Shown here: one piece after another, positions 13,116-24,323 of the stretch
Layout: each line of letters opens with the position of its first letter
Position numbering within the stretch: position 1 is the stretch's first letter
Source of the DNA: Rhabditophanes sp. KR3021
Lineage: Eukaryota > Nematoda > Chromadorea > Rhabditida > Alloionematidae
Assembly (NCBI GenBank): GCA_963281155.1
Contig: CAUJLY010000004.1
Span: 5,580,001-5,644,000, forward strand
DNA length: 64,000 nucleotides
Direction of reading: 5' to 3'
Notes under the pieces: model-generated
What the model was told of the DNA's origin: nothing
Database searches by the model: none
Seen by the model: only the letters and a program-made list of their open reading frames with translations
Program-made: the position numbers and the translations under genes

Positions 13116-14070
13116 ATGTGCCGAGATAAGGTCTTCAGATTGACAGCAAGTAGCAGGTTTCATTCCATATCAAGAAAAGCTCCTTGCCGTACTTGTCGTC
13201 TAAATATTTCCGAAATACCTTCTATTATTGAAGAAGTGCCAAGAAACTTGAGAATTCCAGAGGAGCTAGTGGAGACAATGGAAGAAGAAGACGTTGAAAT
13301 GTCGGTATGTTTTGAGTATGTGTATCAACCGTTATCATGTGATTATTTTATAGAATCATTCAACAAAGAATCACCTTTCAACACAACCAGCTATGCATAG
13401 AAGGCAGATGTATTGGATAGGTACACCCACCCAAAGAAACCCAATATACGCAGGAAATTTGAGCAGCAGCCGAACTTCAAACCTGCTGAGAAGATCATTG
13501 AATCCACGATTGGGTCATCGTACCAGGAATTCGAAAAACTTAAAAATTGACATTCAACGTGAAATTATTGAAGAATGTATCGACAAGTTTTTTGACGTCA
13601 TCAAAATCAAAAAACAATTCGAGGAGAAAAGAAATGGATGGTTTGAAAGATCTGAGGACACCACCAGTTCGGGTGTGATGTCTTTATCTAGCTTCGAAAA
13701 TAATGATTCCTTTGATAGCTGTTCTGTTAACAGCCCAAGAATTGTGGAAGTTGATGATGATGACAATGAGATCATTCCAAATGCCCCAAAAGACGTTAGG
13801 TTAGTATCAAAGTTTGACAGTATTTCTCTTAACAATACTGGAAATGACCGGTGGATTTTACGAGAGCCTATTGGGTCGTGTTCTTCTCAGAATGTTTACA
13901 ATAATCAGGAGAGTATGCTTGTGCGTGGAATAGAAAAGTTGCAAGTCCAAAGGCCAAAACAATTTTTGAGAAGAACTAACGGGTACAACCAAATTAACAA
14001 TAATCTAGTCTCACAAAATGTAGAATCAGTTGCGGATGCAATGATTCATGGTTTCAAAGTATCTCAATAG
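13116..14070 (+). CDS. Hypothetical basic/Ser-rich protein
   Basis: Two exons, 13116-13304 and 13354-14070, joined in phase 0 across a 49-bp intron (GTATGT...TTTTATAG), 301 residues. The ATG follows a TTTCTAG trans-splice-like acceptor. I do not recognise the family. Visible features: a basic N-terminus with several Cys and an RKAPCRTCR stretch; an acidic EEEDVEM segment before the intron; a basic central part with LGHRTRNSKNLKIDI; an amphipathic, probably helical segment IIEECIDKFFDVIKIKKQF; then a Ser/Asp-rich linker (DDDDNEI) and a basic C-terminus. No membrane segment and no catalytic motif are visible. It may be a regulatory or scaffold protein; no function is claimed. Confidence 0.65.
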
Positions 14071-15620
14071 ACATGCAAGCACTATCTCTTTAACTTTCTA
14101 TATTTATATGTTAATAATCATTAATTGATGAAAACTTATATAAAAGTTGTTGTTAATGTTTATGATGTCATATCTATTTTTGTTATTGCCGAAATTGACT
14201 TGGCTCTTAGTATTAAATATATATTTTTTCTCATCTTTAATTATTGTTGTTTTTTAGAAATCTTTTAATATCTAGTAAATACTTTAAATATGGGATTAAT
14301 TCATCATTGCGACGGAGTGCCATAGCCGAATATTATCTTTTTAATGATGTCTTTACGCAGGCACTATAATGTTACTTGACGTCACAAGATTAACAATAAT
14401 GCGGAAATTGTATATTAATATAATTAATTACAAAATTGGTTTTTTTATTTTTGTGTAGTTTAATCATTTATTTGCCATGAGTTGGTGATGTATATCTACT
14501 TTGTATATTTGAAGAATAATATCAAACAATTATATATAGTAAAGAGATTAATAATTCAGTTTTAGTTTACACTTTCCGTTCCTTGCTGTTTACGTGATTA
14601 ACTGGCATTATGAGCTGCCATCATCATACCAATGAATAAGAATTGGTATGAACAAATTTCTTTTTATGTATAAAGTTGGGTCAAGCTTCTTTCATTTACC
14701 TGTTTCAAATTCAATTACCTATAAATAAAATATTCAGTGGAAGTAGGAAAATAAAACAAAATATGAATTATGTATTGGTCACGAAAAAGTTAGTATAAAT
14801 AAAGTGTAGGAAGACATTATTACGAATTGGAATTTAAAACTTGCAAGAATAGGGAGAAATGTGTAAAGATTATATAATGATAAATTAAATACAATTGCAG
14901 ACTATATAAACGAATCACCCTTGAATTATTTCAACTTTGAATTTATAGATTTATACATAACTTGTATTCAAAGATTACATTTTATTCACATCTACAAAAT
15001 AGTATTTATAACATAAATATACTTTTAAATAAAAATGTGTATTTGGCCCATTAACAATGATTAATATGATATATTTTAAATTTGTTGGAGGTTAATCTAA
15101 TATAAGATCATTATAAAACTTTCAATTATGTTAATGAGGAAGTTTCAATGTAACATTTTGATCATTTTATTTGGGTTTCGTCTTTCCGATTTTAGGAATA
15201 CATCAACAGAATATTTAAGTAGAGCGTATTTTGATTTCATAATGTTGACATGATCAAAGTAGAGTTTATTTCGTTGATCGGAACATAAGTTGAATAAAAG
15301 TTTGCACAATTTTAACAGAAGTATTTATCTTGGTATAATCTTTAGTAACAGAAATTGTGTTTTTACCCAACTTTAACACAAACTTTGCATACGAGTATAT
15401 ACTATTTAAATGAGGATAATTATTCCATTCCAGACATTAATATTTGTTGTATAACACTTCCTCTAAACGTATTAAAAACTTATTTTGACATTTATTTTAT
15501 ACTTCCTTTGACGTCGATTTTATACATTGACATTGATTTAATACTCTAACGTTGATTTAATACTTTTCAACAGCATTATTTTACAATTTTTAACAACATT
15601 ATTATAGAGAGATTTACAGA
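14071..15620. other. Intergenic region upstream of the oxidoreductase
   Basis: No supportable gene. The last 140 bp hold a tandem repeat (separate entry). AT-rich sequence otherwise, with no tRNA-like or structured element that I can see. Confidence 0.5.
15482..15570. repeat. About 21-bp tandem repeat, four units, just upstream of the oxidoreductase gene
   Basis: Four imperfect units built on TTGACxTxGATTTxATAC occur head to tail, ending about 50 bp before the ATG at 15621. They could be promoter elements for that gene. Confidence 0.6.
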
Positions 15621-17121
15621 ATGGTTCACCAAAGAATTAACATTATTGAAGAAACCGATGTTTCTGTCCTCAAGGAATCTTTAACTTTTCCAACCACGAA
15701 GATTGTTGCAAGAAATAGATTTTTAAAAGTAAGACATACCATGAATATTATTTAATATCCGTAATATCATTAATAGGCTGCTATGACTGAAAAGCTCTGT
15801 CTTTATGAGCCAGGAAATATTAAACATGGAGTGCCCAACCAAAGTTTAATCAATTTATATGAGCGATGGGGTAACTCTTCATATGGTGTCATACTATCCG
15901 GAAATATTCCTGTTGATAAAAATCACCTTGAAGCACCCGGCAATGCTATTATTGAGAAGGAACTTGACTCTCCAGAAAGAAGAGAGGGATTCAAAAAGAT
16001 GGCTTCAGCTGGGAAAGCTGACGGAGCATTATTTGTGGCTCAACTGACGCATGCTGGGAGACAAACTCCTTATGCTCTCAACAAAAACCCTTCATCTGCT
16101 TCAGATGTTCACTTAGAAAGTGCTACACGTAAATTTATGAAATTTGCAAAGCCTGTTGCTTTAACGATTGAGCAAATTAAGACCGAAGTAGTTGATAAAT
16201 TTGCATTTGCAGCCGAGTATTGTTACAACGCAGGATTTGATGGAGTTCAGGTAAATTAGTTTTCATGATCTTGTGTTAAAAGATATTTTTCAGGTACACG
16301 GAGCACATGGATATTTGCTTGCTCAATTTTTATCGCCAACTACAAATAAAAGAACCGATAAATATGGTGGTAGCATCGAAAATAGAACTAGACTTTATGT
16401 CGAGGTCTATGAAGCCATCAGAGAACGTGTCCCGGTCGAAACAGGATTCATCGTCGGAGTAAAATTGAATTCTGTTGAGTTTCAAAATGAAGGTCTTCAG
16501 ACGTCTGATGCCGCCGAAGCCGCTAAAATAATTGATAAAACTGGATATGATTTTATTGAACTCTCTGGAGGTAAATTATAGTCGGTTGTTAAATTTACTT
16601 ATTTTATTTTAGGGACTTATGAGAAATATGGTTTTGATAAGCAAAGAGATTCAACAACGAGACGTGAAGCCTTTTTCGACGTCTTTTCAAAGTCAATTAA
16701 AGGCGAAGTAAAGCATGCAATCGTATACTTAACTGGAGGATTCCGAAGAGTTTCTGGAATGGTTGAAAGCATCCAAAATAACGTTACCGATGGAATTGGC
16801 CTTGGTAGACCAGTAGCTTCTGAGCCTTCTTTCCCAAAGAGAGTACTTGAGGATAATGTTCAAACTTGTGCAGAGGATTATCTCGACAATAGTGACTTCA
16901 CACTTAGTTTCCTTGCTAGCAATACCCAAATGAGTCAAATGGCAAAACTTCCCTTTAGTGAATGTGGAGGAGATCACTGCAAAGGAATAATGGACTTGAG
17001 CAAGCAAGAAGTTTCCGAACAATATATGGAAACAGTATTTGATTTCCTACAAAATACTGTACTGAAAGCAAATCCCGATGAACCAGCTCACTTTATGCTT
17101 CATTTTGATGTTGAAGAATGA
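15621..17121 (+). CDS. Old Yellow Enzyme family NAD(P)H:flavin oxidoreductase
   Basis: Four exons, 15621-15728, 15777-16250, 16294-16570 and 16613-17121, all phase-consistent, 455 residues, the usual size for animal and fungal OYE-like proteins. The fold is an FMN-binding TIM barrel. The N-terminal FMN region appears as NRFLKAAMTEKLC at about 32-44. The substrate-anion pair is the HGAH of VHGAHGYLLAQFLSP at about residues 195-209 (His-x-x-His, as in several bacterial family members; yeast OYE has His-x-x-Asn). The following KRTDKYGGSIENRTRL is a strong family signature. C-terminal VYLTGGFR and GIGLGRP match the FMN phosphate-binding loops. It should reduce activated C=C bonds of electrophiles with NAD(P)H, probably in the cytosol. 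The physiological substrate is unknown. Confidence 0.9.
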
Positions 17122-17869
17122 TTAAACGTCACTTATAAATGTTTGTTTGATCGTTTTGATTCATTAATAAATTCTTATTTGTCATTTTGCTGCATTATAC
17201 ATAGATTCATCGTGTTTTACAACTCTACATTGTATTATTCTACGAGTAGTAATTCTTAATATATTATTTTTTATTGTTTAATCATTTTAATTGTTTATGT
17301 GTTGACTTGTATCAAATTATTTTATTATTATGTTACATGGTCGGATGTGTTTAAAAATCAGTTCACAAAGTGACCAGGCACAAAGTTGTTTTAGGAACAC
17401 CTTTGGAATGTCCTAATTAATTAGATCAAATTGAGATAATTAATTGGCCATTAAATTTATTATTGTATTAACATTGTAACATATCTTCTAAAAGATATGG
17501 CTATTTATTTCACGATGACTCACAGCTATTGTATTTGTAGGTAACGCATTGAGTATACTTTATCTTGCAAAATCCAATTGAAGTTCCTTGTCAAGTGTAG
17601 TTGGCAATTAAAGGGGTTAGTTATTAATGTTGTTATCTAATTGCCATGTTTTATTATAGTTTTTGGATGTAACTGGAAAAGTTATTGTGTTTGATAAAAG
17701 GTTACTTAAAGGCTTATTGTATTTGGGATTTGATCGCGCTACTCTTATTCTAAGAAGTCGGTGCTTCAAAACAATTCTCAAAATTTTTATTTACGCATAA
17801 ACAAATTGGTTATATTCAAATTTCTCCGCTATAAATATGACCGATTTCCAATAATTCATTTTACTAACA
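17122..17869. other. Intergenic/promoter region
   Basis: Between two head-to-tail genes. AATAAA at about 17165 fits the oxidoreductase 3' end; the rest should contain the kinesin promoter. No other element seen. Confidence 0.45.
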
Positions 17870-19753
17870 ATGTCTGCTGAGTCATCTGATTCATTTGAGG
17901 TAGTTTGCCGCCTTCGTCCATGTTGTCAATCTCAGGAAAATGTTCTTTATTTGGACGACGAGCATGTTCGCATTGTGACTCCAAGTGACAAGATTGTCAA
18001 GGCCTCCCCTGAAAGTCTATTTAAATTTGGCCATGTCTTTGATGGTGACGCCACTCAAAAATCAGTCTTTAAAAGAACATGTGAAAATGTCATCAAGAAA
18101 TTGCTGCATGGTGAAAATGGGCTTTTATTCACATATGGTGTGACATGTTCAGGCAAGACTCATACAATATCAGGAACAAAGCAAGATTCTGGGATTTTGC
18201 CACGTGTTGTTGATGTATTATTTAACTCCATCCCAAAATTGGCTGACAAATGTATATTCACCATTAAAGAGAAAAATGTTGTAACGGCCAATCCTTTTGA
18301 TCGGGCTCTTTACAATTACAACAATTTAATCAAAGAACGAAGCTATGTTGAGATGCAAAAACTCTCACTTTTGTATCACGACCAGCAACTCGAATCTCTC
18401 AAGATTAAGGTCATGGATAAAGGTGAAATTTCAGCTATCTTTATAAGCTATATGGAACTTTACAATCAGCAAGTTTTTGACTTGTTTGATGAAGAAGGAA
18501 GTGCTAGGAAGGATTTAAGGACTGATTCTTTTGGAACTTTGTATTGCGAAAATTTGATTGAACACGAGGTTTCCTGCACTGCTGAAGTTCTTGCTTATTT
18601 TAACAAAGCCCAAGAAAGAAGAAAGACTGCTCAAACTGCTTTAAATGACACCTCCAGCAGAAGTCATTCTATTTTTACTGTCCGTCTTGTTAAAGGGATT
18701 GCAAGTAATTATGCCGTTGGTCAAGCGTCCATCACCCAATCTCAATTATTTCTCGTTGATTTAGCTGGATCGGAACGAGCAAAGAGAACAAATGCTTGTA
18801 AAGAAAGATTAAATGAAGCCAACGCAATTAACAATAGTCTTTTAACTTTAAGAAGGTGCTTCGATGCTCTCAGAAACAATCAAACCAAAAAAAATAAGAT
18901 CCTTCCGCCGTATCGAGAAAACAAGCTCACTCTTCTATTCAAGTCCTTTTTTGAGGGAAAGGGGTCAATTAAAATGATTGTTTGCATTAATCCTAGAGAA
19001 GAAGATTTCGAGGAAAATATACATGTTTTGGGTTTTGCTGAAGTTTCCCAAGAAGTTGAACTTTGCAGCAAAGACAAAACGGAATCATGCAAACCGATTA
19101 GTATGATAAATGGAAACAATTATTCAAGACATGACATCGTTGCTTGGCACAAAGAAGCCGAAACTATTTTTAAGTCTCAAGAGTATGGCCTAATTAAGTC
19201 ATTGACGTCTCAACTTAATTCTCGTGTTTGGGAGATATGCAAAGAAGCTAGAGAGCATATTTTAGTCCAACTTTGTGAGAAAGATCTCCTGGCTTTAAAA
19301 TTTGATGCATTAGAGGAAGAAAAAGAGGACATTTTAGCTTTATCTCAGGAATGCAAAACCAGAATAAATGAATATGAACTTGAAAAGAAAAAATATAAAA
19401 TGAGCGTTGACAAATTGGAGCAGGAATATCAAGATTTAGTTTTGAAGCAACAAGAATCAACAACACTTCTAAAGGCAGAGCCGAAAGAAAGCAAATCGTC
19501 TAATGTAAAGCTTCCCCCAGTATTAGGTAGTTTTAGACAAAGACCTCAATCTCGCGAGTTAAATTCAACTCTTAATGTCAGAAAGAGAGTAGAAATGTTT
19601 AATAAACTTGCTGGAGCCCAATCAAAAGAAAACATGAATGACGGACCATCTACAAAGCGTGCTTTAGTTGGAAAAAGCTATACTTCCTGTAACCAACCTT
19701 ATTTGAAATCAAAATCTACAACAGCAAACATTGCCCGTCCAAAATGGAACTAA
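17870..19753 (+). CDS. Kinesin-6 (MKLP1/ZEN-4-like) motor protein, intronless
   Basis: A single uninterrupted frame of 627 residues. The motor has P-loop GVTCSGKTHT at about 90-99, switch I NDTSSRSHSIF near 257-267 and switch II LVDLAGSER near 293-301, so ATPase motifs are intact. A long insertion between the P-loop region and switch I, and YRENKLTLLFKSFFEGKG at the motor end, point to kinesin-6 (MKLP1/KIF23, C. elegans ZEN-4), the motor of the centralspindlin complex that bundles antiparallel midzone microtubules in cytokinesis. After the motor comes a neck and a short coiled coil rich in Glu/Lys, then a basic Ser-rich tail. ZEN-4 is nearer 775 residues; I do not see the C-terminal Arf6-binding domain of vertebrate MKLP1. 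It may be a shortened paralogue or a KIF20-type member. Confidence 0.85.
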   Translation: MSAESSDSFEVVCRLRPCCQSQENVLYLDDEHVRIVTPSDKIVKASPESLFKFGHVFDGDATQKSVFKRTCENVIKKLLHGENGLLFTYGVTCSGKTHTISGTKQDSGILPRVVDVLFNSIPKLADKCIFTIKEKNVVTANPFDRALYNYNNLIKERSYVEMQKLSLLYHDQQLESLKIKVMDKGEISAIFISYMELYNQQVFDLFDEEGSARKDLRTDSFGTLYCENLIEHEVSCTAEVLAYFNKAQERRKTAQTALNDTSSRSHSIFTVRLVKGIASNYAVGQASITQSQLFLVDLAGSERAKRTNACKERLNEANAINNSLLTLRRCFDALRNNQTKKNKILPPYRENKLTLLFKSFFEGKGSIKMIVCINPREEDFEENIHVLGFAEVSQEVELCSKDKTESCKPISMINGNNYSRHDIVAWHKEAETIFKSQEYGLIKSLTSQLNSRVWEICKEAREHILVQLCEKDLLALKFDALEEEKEDILALSQECKTRINEYELEKKKYKMSVDKLEQEYQDLVLKQQESTTLLKAEPKESKSSNVKLPPVLGSFRQRPQSRELNSTLNVRKRVEMFNKLAGAQSKENMNDGPSTKRALVGKSYTSCNQPYLKSKSTTANIARPKWN

Positions 19754-19867
19754 CCTCTCTACTTTACCTAATTCCAATCAAATCTTTAATAACCCCTTTA
19801 TGTAAAATGTTTTAGTATCTTACTCATTAATAAAAATATTCTCATACAAACTGTCCTTTAGATACTT

Positions 19868-21291
19868 TTATATTTCTAAATTTCTATTAACAAAATGTAC
19901 TATTCCAAATATTGATGCCAAAATTAAAGACAATCCTGTCAATAAATACCAAATAAAAGCTTGACACCAGTCAAGAGTAGAAATGTATATATTTTGAAGT
20001 ATTAAATTTTGTAATAGTCCGGCAGCTTTTGAAAATATTCCACAAACAGCATATGCTGTGCCAATTTCATTCCCTGCAATTATCTTTGCAATGTAGGCAT
20101 AGAGTAACGGGTTAAGAAATCCGTGGAGAGCTCCAAAGGGCAGTGATACATAAATCCCAGCTGACGAATTTGCTAATCCAATTACCAAAACACAAACAGC
20201 CATTGATATGATTGATAATGTAATAATGATCGTGTCCTTAATTTTGAACAGTTTGAAAAATATGACTGATCCGCCTAACATCCCAATTATTTGAACGATT
20301 GGTCTTACTAATTTATATGTTGAGTACTCTTCAGTTTTCCAATTAAATGGGGGAAGTCTTGTGTATGTGCCTATCAGATTTTTCTCTTCCCCGAAAATGA
20401 ATGTTTCCATGAAAGAGGTAAAGATGCAAATATAAAGGGTACATCGCAAGTAATGATCACGTTTTTTGATCATAAAACCAAACAAATCTCTAATGTATTC
20501 TGACAACAAAGGAACATTGGGCACCGTTTGATAAATTAGTGATTTTCCTTCCTCTGGTACACTGTGGTCTTTAATTATGACTATTATTAGAATTATGACC
20601 ACAGACAACACCAACACGATCCACATTATCATTATCTCGGCAAAGTGTTTCATTAATGCTTTCGTGATGGATGAAGCACACAAGGATCCAATACTGAAGA
20701 ACACCGAAACTGTAACCATTCTAAATGATAATGTGGTTTTCTTAAATCTATCCGAAACAAAAGCGTTTATTCCTGACATTAATAATGTTGAATCTCCGAG
20801 AATTCCAGCTGAAATGAAATATATTCCATTAAAACAATCATATTTTAGGCATATTTAAAATTAACTAGTTAAAACGAACCTATAGCTGCTGCAGCATAGA
20901 ACCAATATATATCTAAATCCGTTTTTTCCCATAAAATTAATATTTTTAACAATGTATCTAGAAAAAATGACACCAATCCAACTACCAAAATCCCCTTTCT
21001 TCCAAATCTATCACTTTGTACTCCCAATATGATTGCAGCTATACAGGAAAGAGGTATATTAACATAATCATAATTTCTCTCCCAAATTACCATCTCTTTA
21101 TTGTAAAACTTTTTAATTGCATCATGGGTCATATTTGCATCGTGCGTATAAGTTCTATTCATTTTTTCAAACATTAACTCAGGAGTCAAAATTCCTTTAG
21201 AGGTTCGACACAACGAAATCATCAGCATTAAGATCTCCATCGTATAATCTTGACTGAGAATCTTTCTAGCATACTTTCCTATGAAATCCAT
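19868..21291 (-). CDS. SLC46-type major facilitator transporter
   Basis: Two exons, 21291-20880 and 20808-19868, joined at phase 1 across a 71-bp intron (GTTCGT...TTTCAG), 450 residues. Many hydrophobic segments (about 10-12) and the loop SDRFGRKGI between helices 2 and 3 identify the major facilitator superfamily. The segment spanning the splice (AAAIAGILGDSTLLMSG) resembles the GG(F)xxLL helix of the SLC46 group (PCFT proton-coupled folate transporter and relatives). An extracellular loop with Cys and a central cytosolic loop are consistent. Substrate is unknown: folate, or a nucleoside/muropeptide-type cargo as for other SLC46 proteins, are the family possibilities. A sugar-porter assignment is less likely. 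Confidence 0.75.
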
Positions 21292-21804
21292 TTTATAGTA
21301 CCATAAATTATATTATCAAACTAATAGACACACGTCTTAATATCATTAGAACAAAATCGATTCACAAAGGGCTTCAAATTTAAAAAAGGAAATGATAAAG
21401 TTTACTCTTATATTAGGTCATTTTACAAAGACACTAATCACTATTTAAAGTATTATTATTTAGAGACTTATGATATCAGAAGTTAACGATTACAATGTGA
21501 TTATACATCTAACATCAGTAATTTGTATTTGTTCTTATCGGTTTCCTTGATTAAACGTGTGGTGTAATCATACAATTGACACTTAGTCAAATAGATCTGG
21601 AAAGTAAAAGTATCAAACTTAAAGACCAATCCATAAACAATATATGAAAAATATACAAATAATGCTAAACGCAAATTGAAAGCTGATCATGCTTGTTTTT
21701 TAAATACATATTAACAAACAAAAAACTTAGATTAAATACGAAAACATAATTTTCAGTACATAAGCGATTTTATTTTTATAATGGTTGAACAAAAAATAAA
21801 GTTG
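21292..21804. other. Intergenic region
   Basis: About 510 bp between two minus-strand genes; contains the transporter promoter and the 3' region of nothing else recognised. No feature seen. Confidence 0.45.
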
Positions 21805-22041
21805 TTAATCAATTTTTTTGTTTTCACTACTCTTTGATAGTGTGTCAGCTTCGTCTTCCATGATTTCCTTAGCAGCGGTTTCTGTTTGATTTTTAGGAAT
21901 GTTTAGTGGGCACGTTGGATATAAAATGGAATCCAATTTTGCTTTCCAGGTATCGGGCATAAATCGGAAAATAAGTGGTTGGATAAACTTTAAATAAATA
22001 GCCAAGAAAATTGGTAAAACTACGCAAGGTAAGCAAACCAT
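21805..22041 (-). CDS. UPF0729 (C18orf32-like) small membrane protein
   Basis: Single exon, 78 residues. The N-terminus MVCLPCVVLPIFLAIYLKF, followed by QPLIFRF, closely matches the invariant start of the UPF0729/C18orf32 family (MVCxPCxVxPxLLxIxKKFxxP). The two N-terminal Cys are usually thought to be lipidated and the protein associates with the ER and lipid droplets. The C-terminal half is charged and ends in Lys/Glu-rich sequence, also typical. It sits 149 bp downstream of the larger Skp1-related gene, on the same strand; an operon is possible but not shown. Confidence 0.8.
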   Translation of the reverse strand: MVCLPCVVLPIFLAIYLKFIQPLIFRFMPDTWKAKLDSILYPTCPLNIPKNQTETAAKEIMEDEADTLSKSSENKKID

Positions 22042-22190
22042 ATTTGAAATTAGAGATTCACAAATAAATATTTTGCGATGAATGACAATGCATACGACGA
22101 ACAGAAAGATGTTGGAAGGAAGTTTATTGATACCAATTTAACATATTATTTTATGTACAGAAGGAAAAATGGACAGTTTAAATATGGATT

Positions 22191-22741
22191 CTACTCATTT
22201 GAATCAACACCAACCCAGTCATTTTTCTTTTTTGCTTCAGCAAGGTCTTCTGGGTCGAAATCATTCTCAATCCCCAAGATTTCACGAATCTCTTCGGGGT
22301 CATAAAGACGCAATGTTTCGGCAACAAAATCTGTTGCTGCTGTAAGAAGTTCTTTCATATCCAAATAGTTGGCAGCCAATATCAATTCAAAAATGACCAA
22401 TCTGTGGTCATTAACAAATTTGTCGTTTACATCGGCAAGTTTTTCTTTAACTGCTTCGTTTTCAAACGGACCTAAAGCTTCTTTGTTGGTTTCGGCCCAT
22501 TCGATGACAGCTTTTAAGATGTGTCCCGAGCAATTGTCCAACTCGATTGTCTCAATATCAAGTGGTTCCTCAGAAGTTAAATCGATTCCAAGGTCTAAAA
22601 ATAATTAATAAAGACAATTGAAAATAAAAACTTACCACTGATCATTTGAGATAAAGTGCCGGATTGTTTGACTACTTCTAAAGAAAGGTTGTACTCGACT
22701 TTATCGCCACTGATGACAGGAAGTGTGCGGATAGAATTCAT
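22191..22741 (-). CDS. Skp1-related protein (SCF ubiquitin ligase adaptor)
   Basis: Two exons, 22741-22636 and 22594-22191, phase 1 junction, 169 residues, the normal Skp1 length. The N-terminal BTB/POZ-like part has PVISGDKVEYNLSLEVVKQS and a TIELDNCSGHILKAVIEW block; the C-terminal F-box-binding part has FELILAANYLDMKELL, then YDPEEIREILGIENDFDPED and a terminal KKKNDWVG. It should bridge cullin-1 to F-box proteins. Nematodes carry expanded skr families and a divergent paralogue follows directly on the same strand. The exon 1 length and intron phase are identical in the two, showing tandem origin. Confidence 0.9.
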
Positions 22742-23037
22742 AATCTTATTCTTAAAAATATTAGTTTAGAAACAAAAAATGTTTTCTATATTTAAGTTTC
22801 TGATATATAAACGTATTCCCAATAGACAAATACAAGCAAGCAAACCCTCATGTGTTTTATAAAGAACTTTTTCTGTGCCATATACCTAATTTCATGAGTC
22901 GATACTTAAGATATCATAGATAACATGTGATAATAGGTAGTATAATGATGGGTCTATCCGTAAGTTAATTAAAAGAGGATTGCTGAACAACTTTGCAAAC
23001 AATATTGTTATCAAGCTTTATTAAAATATTGCACAAG

Positions 23038-23646
23038 TTATTCATTTACCCAATTGTTATGGCGTATAAGCTGAAACAATATTTGAGATAAATCATTAAT
23101 TGCAACAAATTAACCTACAGCTTGTTTATCGGTTGGGCTAAAGTCAGGATATACATTGTATTTAACTTTTATTTGTTGTTTACTTAAGCTTTCAAAAATT
23201 TTGGGCATAGCTTTACAACACATCATATAAATTAAGTTTGAATCTAAATAATTGGCGGCCAAAATGACTTCAAAAATAACATCCGAATTTCGATCTATAT
23301 ATTGCTTGTTAAAATCAGTGACTGTTGCTAGTTTTTCTTTATTTTTTAATTCCTCAGGCATTTTACTATATTCATTAGTAACAATTTCCATTTCTTCATA
23401 CAGATTATAAAATTGAATCATTTTCTCCAAAATACTACTTTTGATGGGTAAGATAATTTCATTTTGAGAATAAGTTGTTGATTGCGTGTTTAGTTTAAGA
23501 TCTATAAATTAATATGTTAATCTAAGTGCATATTTATTACCGTTCAGCATCTCTGTCAATGTATTAGATTGAGCAACGAAATATTGGCTCAGTATATGTT
23601 GTATTCCATCTTCAGATATTACAGGGAGGCTTCTGGTTTTCATCAT
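23038..23646 (-). CDS. Divergent Skp1-related protein, tandem paralogue
   Basis: Three exons, 23646-23541, 23501-23119 and 23070-23038, 173 residues. Exon 1 is 106 nt with a phase 1 end, exactly like its neighbour. The last exon is only 33 nt and supplies LIRHNNWVNE, the Skp1-type C-terminus; without it the frame would run into the intron and stop. The core EVILAANYLDSNLIYMMCCK is recognisable, but the BTB part and the DPEEIR region are much changed (KQQIKVKYNVYPDFSPTD). It has no stops or frameshifts, so it is probably expressed, perhaps with an altered F-box or cullin preference. Confidence 0.78.
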
Positions 23647-24323
23647 AAAATAATAAATTGATTAATGTACCTCTTTTGTAAACAAATAACCTCAAATTCT
23701 TAGCACGAATAATTTTTATCAAAGCTTATGCTGATTTTGTGATACCTTACTGTTTGGAATATATCAAACACGTTTTCAATGTGGATATTATTTGATGAAA
23801 GATATCTGAATAAGTGTTGATCATGCAGAAATCCAATGTCAATTTGGAAATGATATGTTCAATAACCAATCAAGAAATAGAACTCAAACGAATCAATTTA
23901 ATTAGTAAAATGTTTAATGTTGTGAATACTAAAATTATAAACACATTAAAATACTCATTTGTAGGCAGTTGACAATCTTTCATATGATACTGATTTTGTG
24001 TTAGTAGTGGTGAGTAAAAATCCTGTGTGATTTAACAAGTGCTGCCAAATAAATTACGGTGTTTTATGCATAAAAGCGTGATGTCGAAACGCTTTTTTAC
24101 TATTCCTATTTAGCGAGAGTATCAGATTGTTCTTTCAAAGGTTAATACGACTCAACTTAAGTCACTTTATTCCAACAACACATCGCTCAAGACAAATCGA
24201 AAGCGCGTCTTTTGTTTTGTATTATCATGTCTGTGTTAATCTTTGTATAGTTCATGTATTTGTCGTTAAATATGATTGTATATTAATAAAATATTTTTAG
24301 ACATATCTAAACTCAAAACAAGG
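23647..24323. other. Divergent promoter region
   Basis: Separates the minus-strand Skp1 paralogue from plus-strand RAD21. TATTTTTAG ending at 24300, 23 nt before the RAD21 ATG, looks like a trans-splice acceptor. No gene seen. Confidence 0.45.
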
